Under the pieces are notes generated by a model that was given only the letters and a program-made list of their open reading frames with translations, was not told the origin of the DNA and made no database searches. Positions 17,942-26,359 of a stretch of 33,953 nt of DNA are shown here, piece by piece (positions within the stretch are counted from its first letter, which is position 1; each line of letters opens with the position of its first letter). The stretch spans positions 1 to 33,953 of the forward strand of contig NZ_JAWHTD010000040.1 of assembly GCF_032586235.1 (NCBI RefSeq), given 5' to 3'. Position numbers and translations under genes: made by a program. This DNA is from Aestuariicoccus sp032586235. GTDB lineage: Bacteria > Pseudomonadota > Alphaproteobacteria > Rhodobacterales > Rhodobacteraceae.

Positions 17942-18775
17942 ATGGAATCAATACTTTTCGAACGCCTCTCCGTCCTCAGCCATCCTCAGCGGATGGCCAT
18001 TTTCCGGCTGTTGGTCCGGCGCTGCCCGGATGCCCTGCCCGCCGGCGAGATCGCGCGGGTGCTGGGCCTCAAGGCCAGCACGGCCTCGGTCTATCTGGCG
18101 GCGCTGACGCGGTCGGGGCTGATCCGGCAGACACGGCAGGCCAGATCGCTGCTCTACCAGCTCGATCCGCAGGCCGCCCAAGACATGGTGTCGTCGCTGA
18201 TGCTGGATTGCTGCCGGGGGCGGCCCGACCTGTGTGCGCCGGGGGCCTTTGCCGATCCGGTCGCAGCCGAGACAGGCGGAAAGATAAACGTGCTCTTTCT
18301 TTGCACCGCCAATTCCGCGCGCTCGATCATGGCCGAGGCGATCCTGCGCGACCTTGCCGGGGACCGGTTCAACGCCTGGTCGGCGGGGCTGCATCCCGCG
18401 CCGCAGCCGCATCCCGACGCGCTGGCAACGCTGCGCGCGCATGGGCTGGACACCGAGGGGCTGCGCTCCAAGACGCTCGACAGCTTCCGCACCGCCGAGG
18501 CCCCGGCGATGGATTTCGTCTTTACCGTCTGTGATCTGGCCGCGAACGAGGATTGCCCGGCCTGGCCCGGCCAGCCCATATCCGCCCATTGGGGTCTGCC
18601 CGATCCCGCCCGGACCCAGGGCACCGATATGGACCGTCGCCGCGCCTTCGAGGAAACCTTCGCGGCGCTGCGCAGCCGCATCGGCGCCTTTGCCTCATTG
18701 CCCCTGACCACCCTGGACCGCGTGTCGCTGCAACGGCGCGTGGACGACATCGCACGACAGACGGAGCCCGCATGA
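17942..18775 (+). CDS. ArsR repressor fused to LMW-phosphatase-type arsenate reductase (ArsC)
   Basis: A 277-residue two-domain protein. Residues 1-95 form an ArsR winged helix (LSHPQRMAIFRLLVRRCP, then GLKASTASVYLAALTRSGLI), followed by Cys90, Cys91 and Cys98, possible arsenite ligands. Residues 114-245 form a low-molecular-weight phosphatase fold. Its P-loop is CTANSARS (Cys121, Arg127), VCDLAANEDC provides the second and third redox cysteines (197, 205), and LPDPAR provides the general acid Asp221. Expected activity is arsenate to arsenite reduction via thioredoxin. The TGA overlaps the next start (ATGA). Putting sensor and enzyme in one chain is uncommon but known in this group. Confidence 0.9.
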   Translation: MESILFERLSVLSHPQRMAIFRLLVRRCPDALPAGEIARVLGLKASTASVYLAALTRSGLIRQTRQARSLLYQLDPQAAQDMVSSLMLDCCRGRPDLCAPGAFADPVAAETGGKINVLFLCTANSARSIMAEAILRDLAGDRFNAWSAGLHPAPQPHPDALATLRAHGLDTEGLRSKTLDSFRTAEAPAMDFVFTVCDLAANEDCPAWPGQPISAHWGLPDPARTQGTDMDRRRAFEETFAALRSRIGAFASLPLTTLDRVSLQRRVDDIARQTEPA

Positions 18776-19770
18776 CAACCTACGCCCTCAACGGCCTCGG
18801 CCGGATCGGAAAGCTCGCCCTGCGGCCGCTGCTGGAGCGCGGCGCGGAGATCGCCTTTGTCAACGACGCGGTGGGCGATCCGGCCATGCACGCCCATCTG
18901 CTGGAGTTCGACACAGTGCACGGGCGCTGGCCCGCGACCTTCGCCGCCACCGACGACAGCATCACAATCGACGGCCAGCGCCTGCCCGTCCACAGCGAAC
19001 GCGACCCCGCCGCGCTGCCGCTCGATGGCATCGATGTGGTGATCGACTGCACCGGCGCGTTCAAGACCGAGGCCACGCTCGCCGCCTATTTCGACGCGGG
19101 CGTGAAGAAGGTCGTGGTCTCGGCCCCGGTGAAAGAGCCCAATGCGGCCAATATCGTCTACGGCGTCAACCATGACATCTACGACCCGGCAAGCCACCGG
19201 ATCGTCACCGCCGCAAGCTGCACCACCAATTGCCTCGCGCCAGTGGTCAAGGTCATTCACGAGGGGCTGGGGATCAAACACGGCTCGATCACCACGATCC
19301 ACGACGTCACCAACACCCAGACCATCGTCGACCGCCCGGCCAAGGACCTGCGCCGCGCGCGCTCGGCGCTGAACGCGCTGATCCCCACGACCACCGGCTC
19401 GGCCACCGCGATCACGCTGATCTACCCCGAACTGACGGGCAAGCTGAACGGCCACGCGGTGCGCGTGCCGCTGCTGAACGCCTCGCTGACCGATTGCGTC
19501 TTCGAGGTGGCCCGCCCGACCACGTCCGAAGAGGTCAACGCCATGTTCAAGGCCGCCGCCGATGGCCCGCTGAAGGGCATCCTGGGCTATGAGGAACGCC
19601 CGCTGGTCTCGACCGATTACACCAACGATCCGCGGTCCTCGATCGTGGATGCGCCCTCGACCATGGTAGTGAACGGCACGCAGGTGAAGGTCTACGCCTG
19701 GTACGACAACGAATGGGGCTATGCGCACCGGCTGGTCGATGTCGCCCTGATGGTGGGCCAAAGCCTGTGA
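18772..19770 (+). CDS. Arsenic-operon type glyceraldehyde-3-phosphate dehydrogenase
   Basis: A 332-residue GAPDH. The Rossmann start is YALNGLGRIGKLALR. The catalytic Cys150 is in ASCTTNCLAPV and the His177 in TTIHDVTNTQ. The C-terminal WYDNEWGYAHRLVD is typical. In arsenic operons this enzyme makes 1-arseno-3-phosphoglycerate from arsenate and glyceraldehyde 3-phosphate, which ArsJ then exports; that is established for the gapdh-arsJ pair in Pseudomonas. The start at 18772 overlaps the ArsR-ArsC stop by four bases, and its stop overlaps the arsJ start, so the three genes are translationally coupled. Confidence 0.93.
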   Translation: MTTYALNGLGRIGKLALRPLLERGAEIAFVNDAVGDPAMHAHLLEFDTVHGRWPATFAATDDSITIDGQRLPVHSERDPAALPLDGIDVVIDCTGAFKTEATLAAYFDAGVKKVVVSAPVKEPNAANIVYGVNHDIYDPASHRIVTAASCTTNCLAPVVKVIHEGLGIKHGSITTIHDVTNTQTIVDRPAKDLRRARSALNALIPTTTGSATAITLIYPELTGKLNGHAVRVPLLNASLTDCVFEVARPTTSEEVNAMFKAAADGPLKGILGYEERPLVSTDYTNDPRSSIVDAPSTMVVNGTQVKVYAWYDNEWGYAHRLVDVALMVGQSL

Positions 19771-21020
19771 GCAGACCCGACGGTCTGGCCGCCTATATCG
19801 CCGTGACGGCGGCCTATTGGGCCTTCATGCTGACCGACGGCGCGCTCAGGATGCTGGTGCTGCTGCATTTCAACACGCTGGGCTTTTCGCCGGTGCAGCT
19901 GGCCTATCTCTTCGTGCTCTACGAGGTGGCCGGGGTCGTGACCAACCTTTCGGCAGGCTGGATCGCGGCGCGCTTCGGGCTGACCTCGACACTCTTTGCG
20001 GGGCTTTCCATCCAGGTGGTGGCCCTTCTGGCGCTCTCGCAGCTCGATCCCGAATGGAGCATCCCGGCCTCGGTCGTCTTCGTCATGGCGGTGCAGGGGC
20101 TGTCGGGCGTGGCCAAGGACCTGGCCAAGATGAGCTCGAAAAGCGCGGTCAAGCTGCTGGCCCCGTCCGAGGGCGGCGCGCTCTTCCGCTGGGTCGCGGT
20201 GCTGACCGGTTCGAAGAACGCGGTGAAGGGGCTGGGGTTCCTTCTGGGTGCGGCGGCGCTGGCGTTGTTCGGCTTCGTCCCGTCGGTGCTGGGCATGGCG
20301 GCACTGCTGGCGGCGATCCTTGCTGTGCTGGTCCTGCGCATGCCCCCCGGCCTGCCCGGCGGCAAGAAGTCGGTCAAATTCACCGAGGTCCTGTCGAAAA
20401 ACCGCGACGTGAACTGGCTGAGCGCGGCGCGGGTGTTCCTTTTCGGCGCGCGCGACGTGTGGTTCGTGGTGGGCATCCCGATCTATTTCTACGCGGTGCT
20501 GTCGGACGGCACCCCCGACAGCAAGCGCGCGGCGTTCTTCGTCATCGGCACCTTCATGGCGCTTTGGGTGATCCTGTACGGCGTCGTGCAGGCCAACGCC
20601 CCGCGCCTGCTGCGCGCCAAGGGCAGGACCGAGGCCCAGCTGATCGACGCCGCGCGCTTCTGGGTGGCCGCGCTGGTCGTCGCGCCGGCGGTTCTGGCGC
20701 TGGCGGTATGGCTGTCGCCGGATCCCGCCCCCTGGCTGACGGCACTGATCATGACGGGGCTGACGATCTTCGGCGCGATTTTCGCGCTGAACTCGTCCTT
20801 GCACTCCTACCTGATCCTGGCCTTCACCAGCAGCGAGCGGGTCACGCTGGATGTGGGGTTCTACTACATGGCCAATGCTTCGGGGCGGCTCATTGGCACG
20901 GTTCTGTCGGGGCTGACCTATCAGATCGGCGGGCTGCCGCTCTGCCTCGGGACGGCTGCGGCGATGATCGCGCTGAGCTGGCTCTGCGTCGGCCGATTGC
21001 GCCGCCCCGTGCAGGTTTAA
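19767..21020 (+). CDS. arsJ: ArsJ, organoarsenical (1-arseno-3-phosphoglycerate) efflux permease
   Basis: A 417-residue MFS transporter with about 12 hydrophobic helices, starting at GTG in the overlap GTGA with the GAPDH stop. The N-terminus YIAVTAAYWAFMLTDGALRMLVLLHFNTLGFSPVQLAYLF is the characteristic ArsJ opening (shown here only as a landmark at residues 10-49). KDLAKMSSKSAVKLL and GSKNAVKGLGFLLG in the central loop are also family hallmarks. With the GAPDH it forms an arsenate-detoxification route that needs no ArsB. Its TAA shares bases with the TAA of the convergent lipoprotein gene. Confidence 0.93.
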   Translation: MSRPDGLAAYIAVTAAYWAFMLTDGALRMLVLLHFNTLGFSPVQLAYLFVLYEVAGVVTNLSAGWIAARFGLTSTLFAGLSIQVVALLALSQLDPEWSIPASVVFVMAVQGLSGVAKDLAKMSSKSAVKLLAPSEGGALFRWVAVLTGSKNAVKGLGFLLGAAALALFGFVPSVLGMAALLAAILAVLVLRMPPGLPGGKKSVKFTEVLSKNRDVNWLSAARVFLFGARDVWFVVGIPIYFYAVLSDGTPDSKRAAFFVIGTFMALWVILYGVVQANAPRLLRAKGRTEAQLIDAARFWVAALVVAPAVLALAVWLSPDPAPWLTALIMTGLTIFGAIFALNSSLHSYLILAFTSSERVTLDVGFYYMANASGRLIGTVLSGLTYQIGGLPLCLGTAAAMIALSWLCVGRLRRPVQV

Positions 21021-21658
21021 CGCGCCCCAAGCACCCCGGGAATCCACTCCGCGAAATCTGCCAAAAGCCTTTCGGACGCCACGTCGAACGCCTCGATCAC
21101 CGACCGCGTCTCGGTCGAGGGCGAAAGCGCCTCGGCCACAAACGTCCGGCTGGCGACGATGCGCGCGTCGGCCTCGCGCACCAGCCGCACGATGATGCGC
21201 AGCCGCACCTCGGCGCTGTCGCCATCCGCGCCCAGCTCGGCCTGGAAATCCACCACCTCGGTGACAATGGCGTAATCCCCGCCCGGGCCAAGCGGGCGGC
21301 GGCCGACATAGCGCACCGCCTGCGTCGCCTCGATCGTGCGCAGCATCAGGGTCTGCACCATGACCGGGGTCGGCTCGCTCCACCGCACATCCGGCAGGTA
21401 TTGCGCCTGCAGCGGATCGGGGCGGATCATGATCCGGTCGGTCGAGAGCGCGCCGCTGGTCGTCGGCAGCTCGACGATGACGTCGCGCGGCACGGCGCGG
21501 CGGACGGGCGCGATAGCCTCGGGCGGGCGCAGCTCGTAGACGTCGAGCGGCCTGCTGGCGTCGCCGAGCGCCGAAATCGCCGCACAGCCCGACAACGCCA
21601 GCAGCGCCGCCGCAGCGGCCAAACGGCGGAAAACAAGACGTTTCTTAGGCTGGATCAC
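21017..21658 (-). CDS. ABC-type transport auxiliary lipoprotein (PqiC/MlaEFD-associated)
   Basis: A 213-residue protein with an N-terminal lipoprotein signal (RRLAAAAALLALSGCAA; lipobox LSGC). The ABC_trans_aux pattern is YELRPPEA, then VELPTTSGALSTDRIMIRPD and AQYLPDVRWSEPTPVMVQ. In PqiABC-like systems this outer-membrane lipoprotein works with an MCE protein in lipid traffic between membranes. GTG start overlapping the MlaD-like stop (GTGA) shows it is the last gene of the four-gene operon. Its stop codon overlaps that of arsJ on the other strand at TTAA (21017-21020). Confidence 0.9.
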   Translation of the reverse strand: MIQPKKRLVFRRLAAAAALLALSGCAAISALGDASRPLDVYELRPPEAIAPVRRAVPRDVIVELPTTSGALSTDRIMIRPDPLQAQYLPDVRWSEPTPVMVQTLMLRTIEATQAVRYVGRRPLGPGGDYAIVTEVVDFQAELGADGDSAEVRLRIIVRLVREADARIVASRTFVAEALSPSTETRSVIEAFDVASERLLADFAEWIPGVLGAR

Positions 21659-23394
21659 CTTCTGAACTCCGGTGTGCCGCGGTCGAGGAAAAATCGCGCC
21701 GGGTCGCGTTCGATCTGATTGGTCAGGCGGTCGAGATTGGCGATCAGCGTCCGTGTTTCCTGCGCGAGCCGAGTGTAGAGGGGCAGCGCCTTCGATGTAA
21801 AGTCCTGCACCGCCGGGGCCGAGGCGGCGGTCACGCGGCGCAATTCGGCAAAGGTTTCGGAGGCGGAGGCGCTGGCCGCGCGCAGGTCGGCGGACATTTC
21901 GGGCAGGTCCTCGGACACCCGTCCGATGGCGGCGTTAAGACTGTCCAGCGTGGTCTCGAGCCCGTCGATCATGCCCGGCAGATCGTCGTTGATGATGCGG
22001 TCCGCGCCGGTAAAGGCCTCTTCGGCCGCCGCCAGCGCGCGGTCGCCGGTCTCCATCGCGCCGTTGATCGCGGCCAGCGTGTCGTTGGCATTGGCAAAGG
22101 CACGGTTGGCCTCTTCGAGCGTGGTGCGCGACAGCGCCAGCACCTCGTCCAGGCTGCCGGTCGAGCCGGTGAGGCTGTCGCCGACATCCGTGATCACCTG
22201 GCGCGCGTTGGCCGTGGCCTCGCGGATGTCGGTCATGATCGCGGGCAGGTCGTCGTCGGCGATCCGGGCGACGGATTGAATGGCGCTCTTGGCGTCGGCG
22301 ACCATGGCGCGGGTTTCCGACAGAAGCGGCGCGCCCTCCTCGGCCAGCAGCGTATCGACCCGCGCGGCGGTGTCGCCGACCGCACCCGCCGCCGCATCAA
22401 CCCGCGCGATCAGCGCATTCGCGGCCTCGAGCGTGGCGCGGCTTTCTTCCAGCCGGGCGGTCGCGGTCTCGCCTGTCGTGCCCAGCGTGGCCATCAGCGC
22501 GCGCGCCTCGTCGCTGAGCGCGGTGACCTGCGCGCGCATCTCTTCGGCGGTCTGGCGCAGCTCGTCAGTTGCCAGCGTCAGATCGCCGTCGATATAGGCC
22601 TCGGTCCGGGCGATGGCGGCGCGGGCGTCTTCCAGCGTTTCGGCACCGGTCGTCAGCACGCCCTTGCCCTGTTCGGACAGCTCGCCCACCGACACCAGCG
22701 CACTGTCGGCAGAGGCCAGCACGTCGGTCAGATCGCCGGTCAGCGTGTCGAGCGTGGCGTTGAAGCGGTTGATCTGCTCGGAGAACTCGGTGACCGTTGT
22801 GGTGACGGCCGAGAAATCCTCCAAAGTCTGGGCGAAATTCGACGACGCATCCTCGATGTTGATCAGGATATTGTCGAGCCGGGTCTTGTTCTCTTCACCC
22901 AGCAGGTCGCTCAGCTCCTCCACCACCTGCAAGGATTGCTCCAGCAGGCGCGGCGCATCCTCGGACAGCGATTGCAGGGTCGAGCGCCCCGCCGTGATCT
23001 CGGGCACCGGGACCTCGGCGGTGGGCAGCAGCAAAGGCGCGCCGGGCGTTCCAGACCCGATGCCGACGAAGGACACCCCGGTCACCCCCTGCGCCTCGAT
23101 CGTGGCGATGCTGTCGGTGCGCACAGGCGTTTCGGCGTCGACCTCGACCCGCACCTGGATCGTGCCGTCACGGTCGGGCGACAGGCGCACGTCCACCACC
23201 TGCCCCACCGGCAGCCCGCTAAAGCGCACGTCCGAGGCGTTGCCCAGCCCCGACACCGACGAAAAGCGGATGTCGTAATAGGCGAACTGGCGGTCCAGCT
23301 CGACCCGCGCGAACCACAGGAAGAACCCCATGATCCCCAGCAGCCCGGCCAGGGTGAAGGCGCCGATCAGGACAAATTTCGCCCGCGTCTCCAA
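21655..23394 (-). CDS. MlaD-like MCE-domain protein with a long coiled coil
   Basis: A 579-residue protein. One N-terminal TM helix (FVLIGAFTLAGLLGIMGFFLWF) is followed by a single MCE domain at about 38-115 (YYDIRFSSVSGLGNASDVRFSGLPVGQVVDV). The remaining 450 residues are Ala/Glu/Thr-rich heptad-like helices (TLEDARAAIARTEAYI, many DLP/ATL repeats), much longer than E. coli MlaD (183 residues) and closer in design to the needle-forming MCE proteins. It should hexamerise on the inner membrane and form a lipid conduit across the periplasm. The neighbours are the MlaF-like ATPase, STAS-MlaE permease and PqiC-like lipoprotein. Confidence 0.9.
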   Translation of the reverse strand: METRAKFVLIGAFTLAGLLGIMGFFLWFARVELDRQFAYYDIRFSSVSGLGNASDVRFSGLPVGQVVDVRLSPDRDGTIQVRVEVDAETPVRTDSIATIEAQGVTGVSFVGIGSGTPGAPLLLPTAEVPVPEITAGRSTLQSLSEDAPRLLEQSLQVVEELSDLLGEENKTRLDNILINIEDASSNFAQTLEDFSAVTTTVTEFSEQINRFNATLDTLTGDLTDVLASADSALVSVGELSEQGKGVLTTGAETLEDARAAIARTEAYIDGDLTLATDELRQTAEEMRAQVTALSDEARALMATLGTTGETATARLEESRATLEAANALIARVDAAAGAVGDTAARVDTLLAEEGAPLLSETRAMVADAKSAIQSVARIADDDLPAIMTDIREATANARQVITDVGDSLTGSTGSLDEVLALSRTTLEEANRAFANANDTLAAINGAMETGDRALAAAEEAFTGADRIINDDLPGMIDGLETTLDSLNAAIGRVSEDLPEMSADLRAASASASETFAELRRVTAASAPAVQDFTSKALPLYTRLAQETRTLIANLDRLTNQIERDPARFFLDRGTPEFRR

Positions 23395-23409
23395 ATGCTT
23401 CGCCCTTTC

Positions 23410-24195
23410 CTATCCGTTTTCGCCCCGCGTCTCGGACGCGGCGGCCCGGGCGCGCGGCCCGTGGAAATATTCGTGCACCCAAGGGTGATCGACCGCCAGC
23501 ATATCGTGCATCGTTCCGGTCACCAGCACCTTTCGCTCGGCCAGCACCGCGATGCGGTCGCAGGTCGCATGCAGCGTGTCCAGATCGTGGGTGACCAGAA
23601 ACACCGTCAACCCCAGCGACCGGCTGAGCCCCCGGATCAATGCGTCGAAGGCCGAGGCCCCGATCGGGTCGAGCCCCGCCGTGGGTTCGTCCAGAAAGAC
23701 GATCTCGGGGTCCAGCGCCAGCGCCCGCGCAAGCCCCGCGCGCTTGCGCATCCCGCCCGAAAGCTCTGACGGGTACTTGTCGCCCGCATTGTAGGGCAGC
23801 CCCACCATCGACACCTTGAGATCGGCCAGATCGCGGCGGATGCCCGGATCCAGCCCCTCGACCGCGCGCATCGGCACCTCGACGTTTTCGCGCACCGTGA
23901 GCGACGAGAAAAGCGCGCCGTCCTGGAACATCACCCCCCAGCGCGCCTCGAGCGCGCTGCGGGTGTCTTCGTCGGCGCGCAAAACGTCGGTGCCCAGCAC
24001 CGTGACGCTGCCCGCCGCCGGGCGCTGCAACCCCGCGATGGTCCGTAGCAGCACCGACTTGCCGGTGCCCGATCCGCCGACGACGCCGAGGATCTCGCCG
24101 CGATAGACATCAAGATCGAGGTCCTCATGCACAACATGCCGGCCGAACTGGTTGCGGATGCCGCGCAGGCTTATGACCGGCTCGGGCGCGCTCAT
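23410..24195 (-). CDS. MlaF-like ABC transporter ATP-binding protein
   Basis: A 261-residue ATPase. Walker A is GGSGTGKS (40-47), Q-loop MFQDGALFSSLTVRENV, signature LSGGMRKRAGLARAL and Walker B EIVFLDEPTAGLDP, then H-loop LVTHDLD. The phrases FQDGALFSSLTV and YPSELSGGMRKR are typical of the MlaF/Ttg2A lipid-transport branch. It powers the permease encoded upstream, whose stop overlaps its start (ATGA), and the MCE gene follows after 15 nt. Confidence 0.93.
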   Translation of the reverse strand: MSAPEPVISLRGIRNQFGRHVVHEDLDLDVYRGEILGVVGGSGTGKSVLLRTIAGLQRPAAGSVTVLGTDVLRADEDTRSALEARWGVMFQDGALFSSLTVRENVEVPMRAVEGLDPGIRRDLADLKVSMVGLPYNAGDKYPSELSGGMRKRAGLARALALDPEIVFLDEPTAGLDPIGASAFDALIRGLSRSLGLTVFLVTHDLDTLHATCDRIAVLAERKVLVTGTMHDMLAVDHPWVHEYFHGPRARAAASETRGENG

Positions 24196-25334
24196 ATGCC
24201 CAGCCGCGCAAAGAAGATCGAAAAGACCGCATCGGCCACGATCACGGCGAAGATCGCCGTCACCACGGCGTTCGAGGTCATCCGGCCCAGAGATTCAGCG
24301 TTGCTTTCCACCTGCATGCCGGCATGGCAGCCGACCACCCCGATGATCAACGCAAAGAACGGCGCCTTGATCAGCCCGACGACCACGTGGCTGACATCCG
24401 TACCCTCGACCAGCCGGGTGCGGAACATCTCGGGCGAGATGCCAAGGTCGATCCACGCCATCAGCGCGCCGCCGAACAGGCCCGCGATATCGGCGATCAG
24501 CCCCAGGATCGGCAGCATCAGCAACAGCGCCAGGATGCGCGGCACGAAAAGCACCATCGCGGGGTCGAGCCCCAGCGTGCGCATCGCGTCGATCTCTTCG
24601 CGCATCTTCATCGAGCCGATGGCGGCGGTAAAGGCGCTGGCGGTGCGGCCCGCGACGATGATCGAGGTCAGAAGGATGCCCAGCTCGCGCAGAATCGAGA
24701 TGGCGATCAGATCGACCACAAAAACCTCGGCCCCGAACTGGCGCAGCTGCGCAGAGCCCTGAAAGGCCAGCACCACCCCGATCAGGAAGGCCATCAGCGC
24801 CACGATGGGCACGGCCCGGAAACCCACCTCTTCGCAATGATGCACCAGCGAGGTGAAGCGGAATTCGCGCGGGTGGCGCAGGGCGCGCGCCAGCCGGTGC
24901 AGAAAGATGCCCAGATAGCTGACCAGCGCCAGAACGAAGCCCACGCCGGTCATCACCTGTCGCCCGAGGCGTTCCAGCAGATCAGCCAGGGTTTGCCGAT
25001 GCGGGGCGGGCGCCTCGGGCACCGGATAAGCGGCCTCTACGGTCTGCATCAGGCTTGCGGCCTCGGCGCTGGCGCCGGTGATCTGCAGCTCGCGCCCCGC
25101 CGCCGCCAGACGGCGGGTCAGCGTCACCAGCAGCCATGCCCCGGCGGTGTCGATCCGGGCGAGCGCCGAGATATCGAGCGTGACCGTCCCGCCCTCGGGC
25201 AGCGCCGCGAGAGCCGCGCGCGCAGGCGTCACCGTCCTGATCGTCAGGCTGCCGCTCAGCCGCACCGGCCCGCCGCCGCCCGCCAGGGCGACGCCGATCT
25301 CTGCATCGGCGGCTTTGCTCTTGTCGTGTCGCAC
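24192..25334 (-). CDS. STAS-MlaE fusion, lipid ABC transporter permease
   Basis: A 380-residue protein from a GTG start. Residues 10-110 form a STAS domain (VTLDISALARIDTAGAWLLV), the counterpart of the separate MlaB in E. coli. Residues about 120-380 are the MlaE permease (FVLALVSYLGIFLHRL; then LIGVVLAFQGSAQLRQFGAE, REIDAMRTLGLDP-type block EEIDAMRTLGLDPAMVLFVP, and ESLGRMTSNAVV). The fusion couples regulator and permease. It is first in the four-gene operon and divergent from hsp20, with the box at 25458 in between. Confidence 0.92.
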   Translation of the reverse strand: MRHDKSKAADAEIGVALAGGGGPVRLSGSLTIRTVTPARAALAALPEGGTVTLDISALARIDTAGAWLLVTLTRRLAAAGRELQITGASAEAASLMQTVEAAYPVPEAPAPHRQTLADLLERLGRQVMTGVGFVLALVSYLGIFLHRLARALRHPREFRFTSLVHHCEEVGFRAVPIVALMAFLIGVVLAFQGSAQLRQFGAEVFVVDLIAISILRELGILLTSIIVAGRTASAFTAAIGSMKMREEIDAMRTLGLDPAMVLFVPRILALLLMLPILGLIADIAGLFGGALMAWIDLGISPEMFRTRLVEGTDVSHVVVGLIKAPFFALIIGVVGCHAGMQVESNAESLGRMTSNAVVTAIFAVIVADAVFSIFFARLGI

Positions 25335-25457
25335 CGGCCCCGTCTTCCTGCCCGCCGTGCCGCGTCATCCGTGGCGTATACCGCGCAGCGTAAAGCCTTT
25401 CGGGAGGCGGCGGAAGGGCTGCCGCCCCCTCGTGCCAAGCAATCGCGCCCGCGGGAT

Positions 25458-25471
25458 TTAACGCATGTTAA
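25458..25471. promoter_or_regulatory. FNR-type palindrome upstream of hsp20
   Basis: TTAACGCATGTTAA fits TTRA-N6-TYAA with symmetrical half-sites. It lies 75 bp before the hsp20 start, the position expected for a class II activator site at about -41 with a short leader. One of six such sites in the locus. Confidence 0.6.
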
Positions 25472-25546
25472 TGCCGGCGGCGCGGGGGGCGGCGAAGATA
25501 CCGTTGTCGGTCGCCGACCGATGGCCAGTATGTTGGAGAATCCGCC

Positions 25547-26080
25547 ATGCCCAAAGACGACGACAAAACCCCCGCAGACACCAAAGCCACCGAAGCCGCC
25601 AAGCCCGAAGGACGCGCCGGCTGGGGCCCGCTCTGGTCGCTGCGCGACGAGATCGACGATCTCTTCGAGGATTTCTACCGCGGCGGCCTCGCCCCGCTGC
25701 GCCGCCGCTGGAAAGGCGCCATGCCCGCGCTCGGCGCGCTGTCGCCCAACCTCGACGTGATCGACAAGGAGGACGAGCTTCGGATCACCGCCGACCTGCC
25801 CGGGATGGCGGAAAAGGACATCGACATCGAGGTAACCGACCACAATCTGACGATCAGCGGAGAGAAGAAGGAAGAGAAAGAGGAAGGCGACAAAGAGGGC
25901 GATTACTATCTGTCCGAACGCCGGTTCGGGTCGTTCAAACGCTCCATCGCCCTGCCCGAAGGCATCGAGCACGACAAGATCGAGGCCACCTTCGCCAACG
26001 GCGTGCTGACGATACGTCTGCCCAAGACCGCCGAAGCCCGCCAGCCGGGCCGCAAGATCGAGGTCAAGCCGGGCGCCTAA
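25547..26080 (+). CDS. Hsp20/alpha-crystallin family small heat-shock protein
   Basis: A 177-residue protein with GGAG about 8 nt before the ATG. After an acidic/Ala-rich N-terminus and LRDEIDDLFEDFYRG, the alpha-crystallin domain runs from about 66 to 160: PNLDVIDKEDELRITADLPG, then DHNLTISGEKKEEKEE and the conserved FANGVLTIRLPK with the A-x-x-x-n-G-v-L signature. It is an ATP-independent holdase. Its place beside HPF, a P-type ATPase and FNR-type boxes fits the dormancy/low-oxygen hsp20 genes of this group. Confidence 0.93.
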   Translation: MPKDDDKTPADTKATEAAKPEGRAGWGPLWSLRDEIDDLFEDFYRGGLAPLRRRWKGAMPALGALSPNLDVIDKEDELRITADLPGMAEKDIDIEVTDHNLTISGEKKEEKEEGDKEGDYYLSERRFGSFKRSIALPEGIEHDKIEATFANGVLTIRLPKTAEARQPGRKIEVKPGA

Positions 26081-26089
26081 GCGCCCGGC
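26068..26089 (+). terminator. Hairpin at the hsp20 stop codon
   Basis: GCCGGGCGC and GCGCCCGGC form a 9-bp stem whose loop CTAA contains the stop codon. No T run follows, so it is a possible attenuator, mRNA-stabilising hairpin or weak terminator. Confidence 0.45.
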
Positions 26090-26359
26090 ACGGTCGAGAG
26101 ACGCCCGTTCGGCGGTTTTCCCGGACCGCCCCATGCGCAAGTCACCAAAGTTTTCCAAGACCGGGGCTTCCCACCGCCGCGCCCCGGATCCCGTCGGCGA
26201 CCGTTGGCTTCTTGAACATCGCTGCGGTGAACGCAGCGCCGGTCACGTCCGAGGCAAAGCTCGACGCCGAGAGGGCGGCGGCGACCGGCACACCGGCGCT
26301 GACCGCCCTGCGCGAAGATCGCGCTTTCGCTGGCGGCGCAGCGGGACACGACCTTAGGA

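Noticed and set aside
26081..26359. Hidden gene between hsp20 and the HPF gene
   Set aside because: Frames on both strands are short, without RBS, and have shadow-like composition; nothing convincing.
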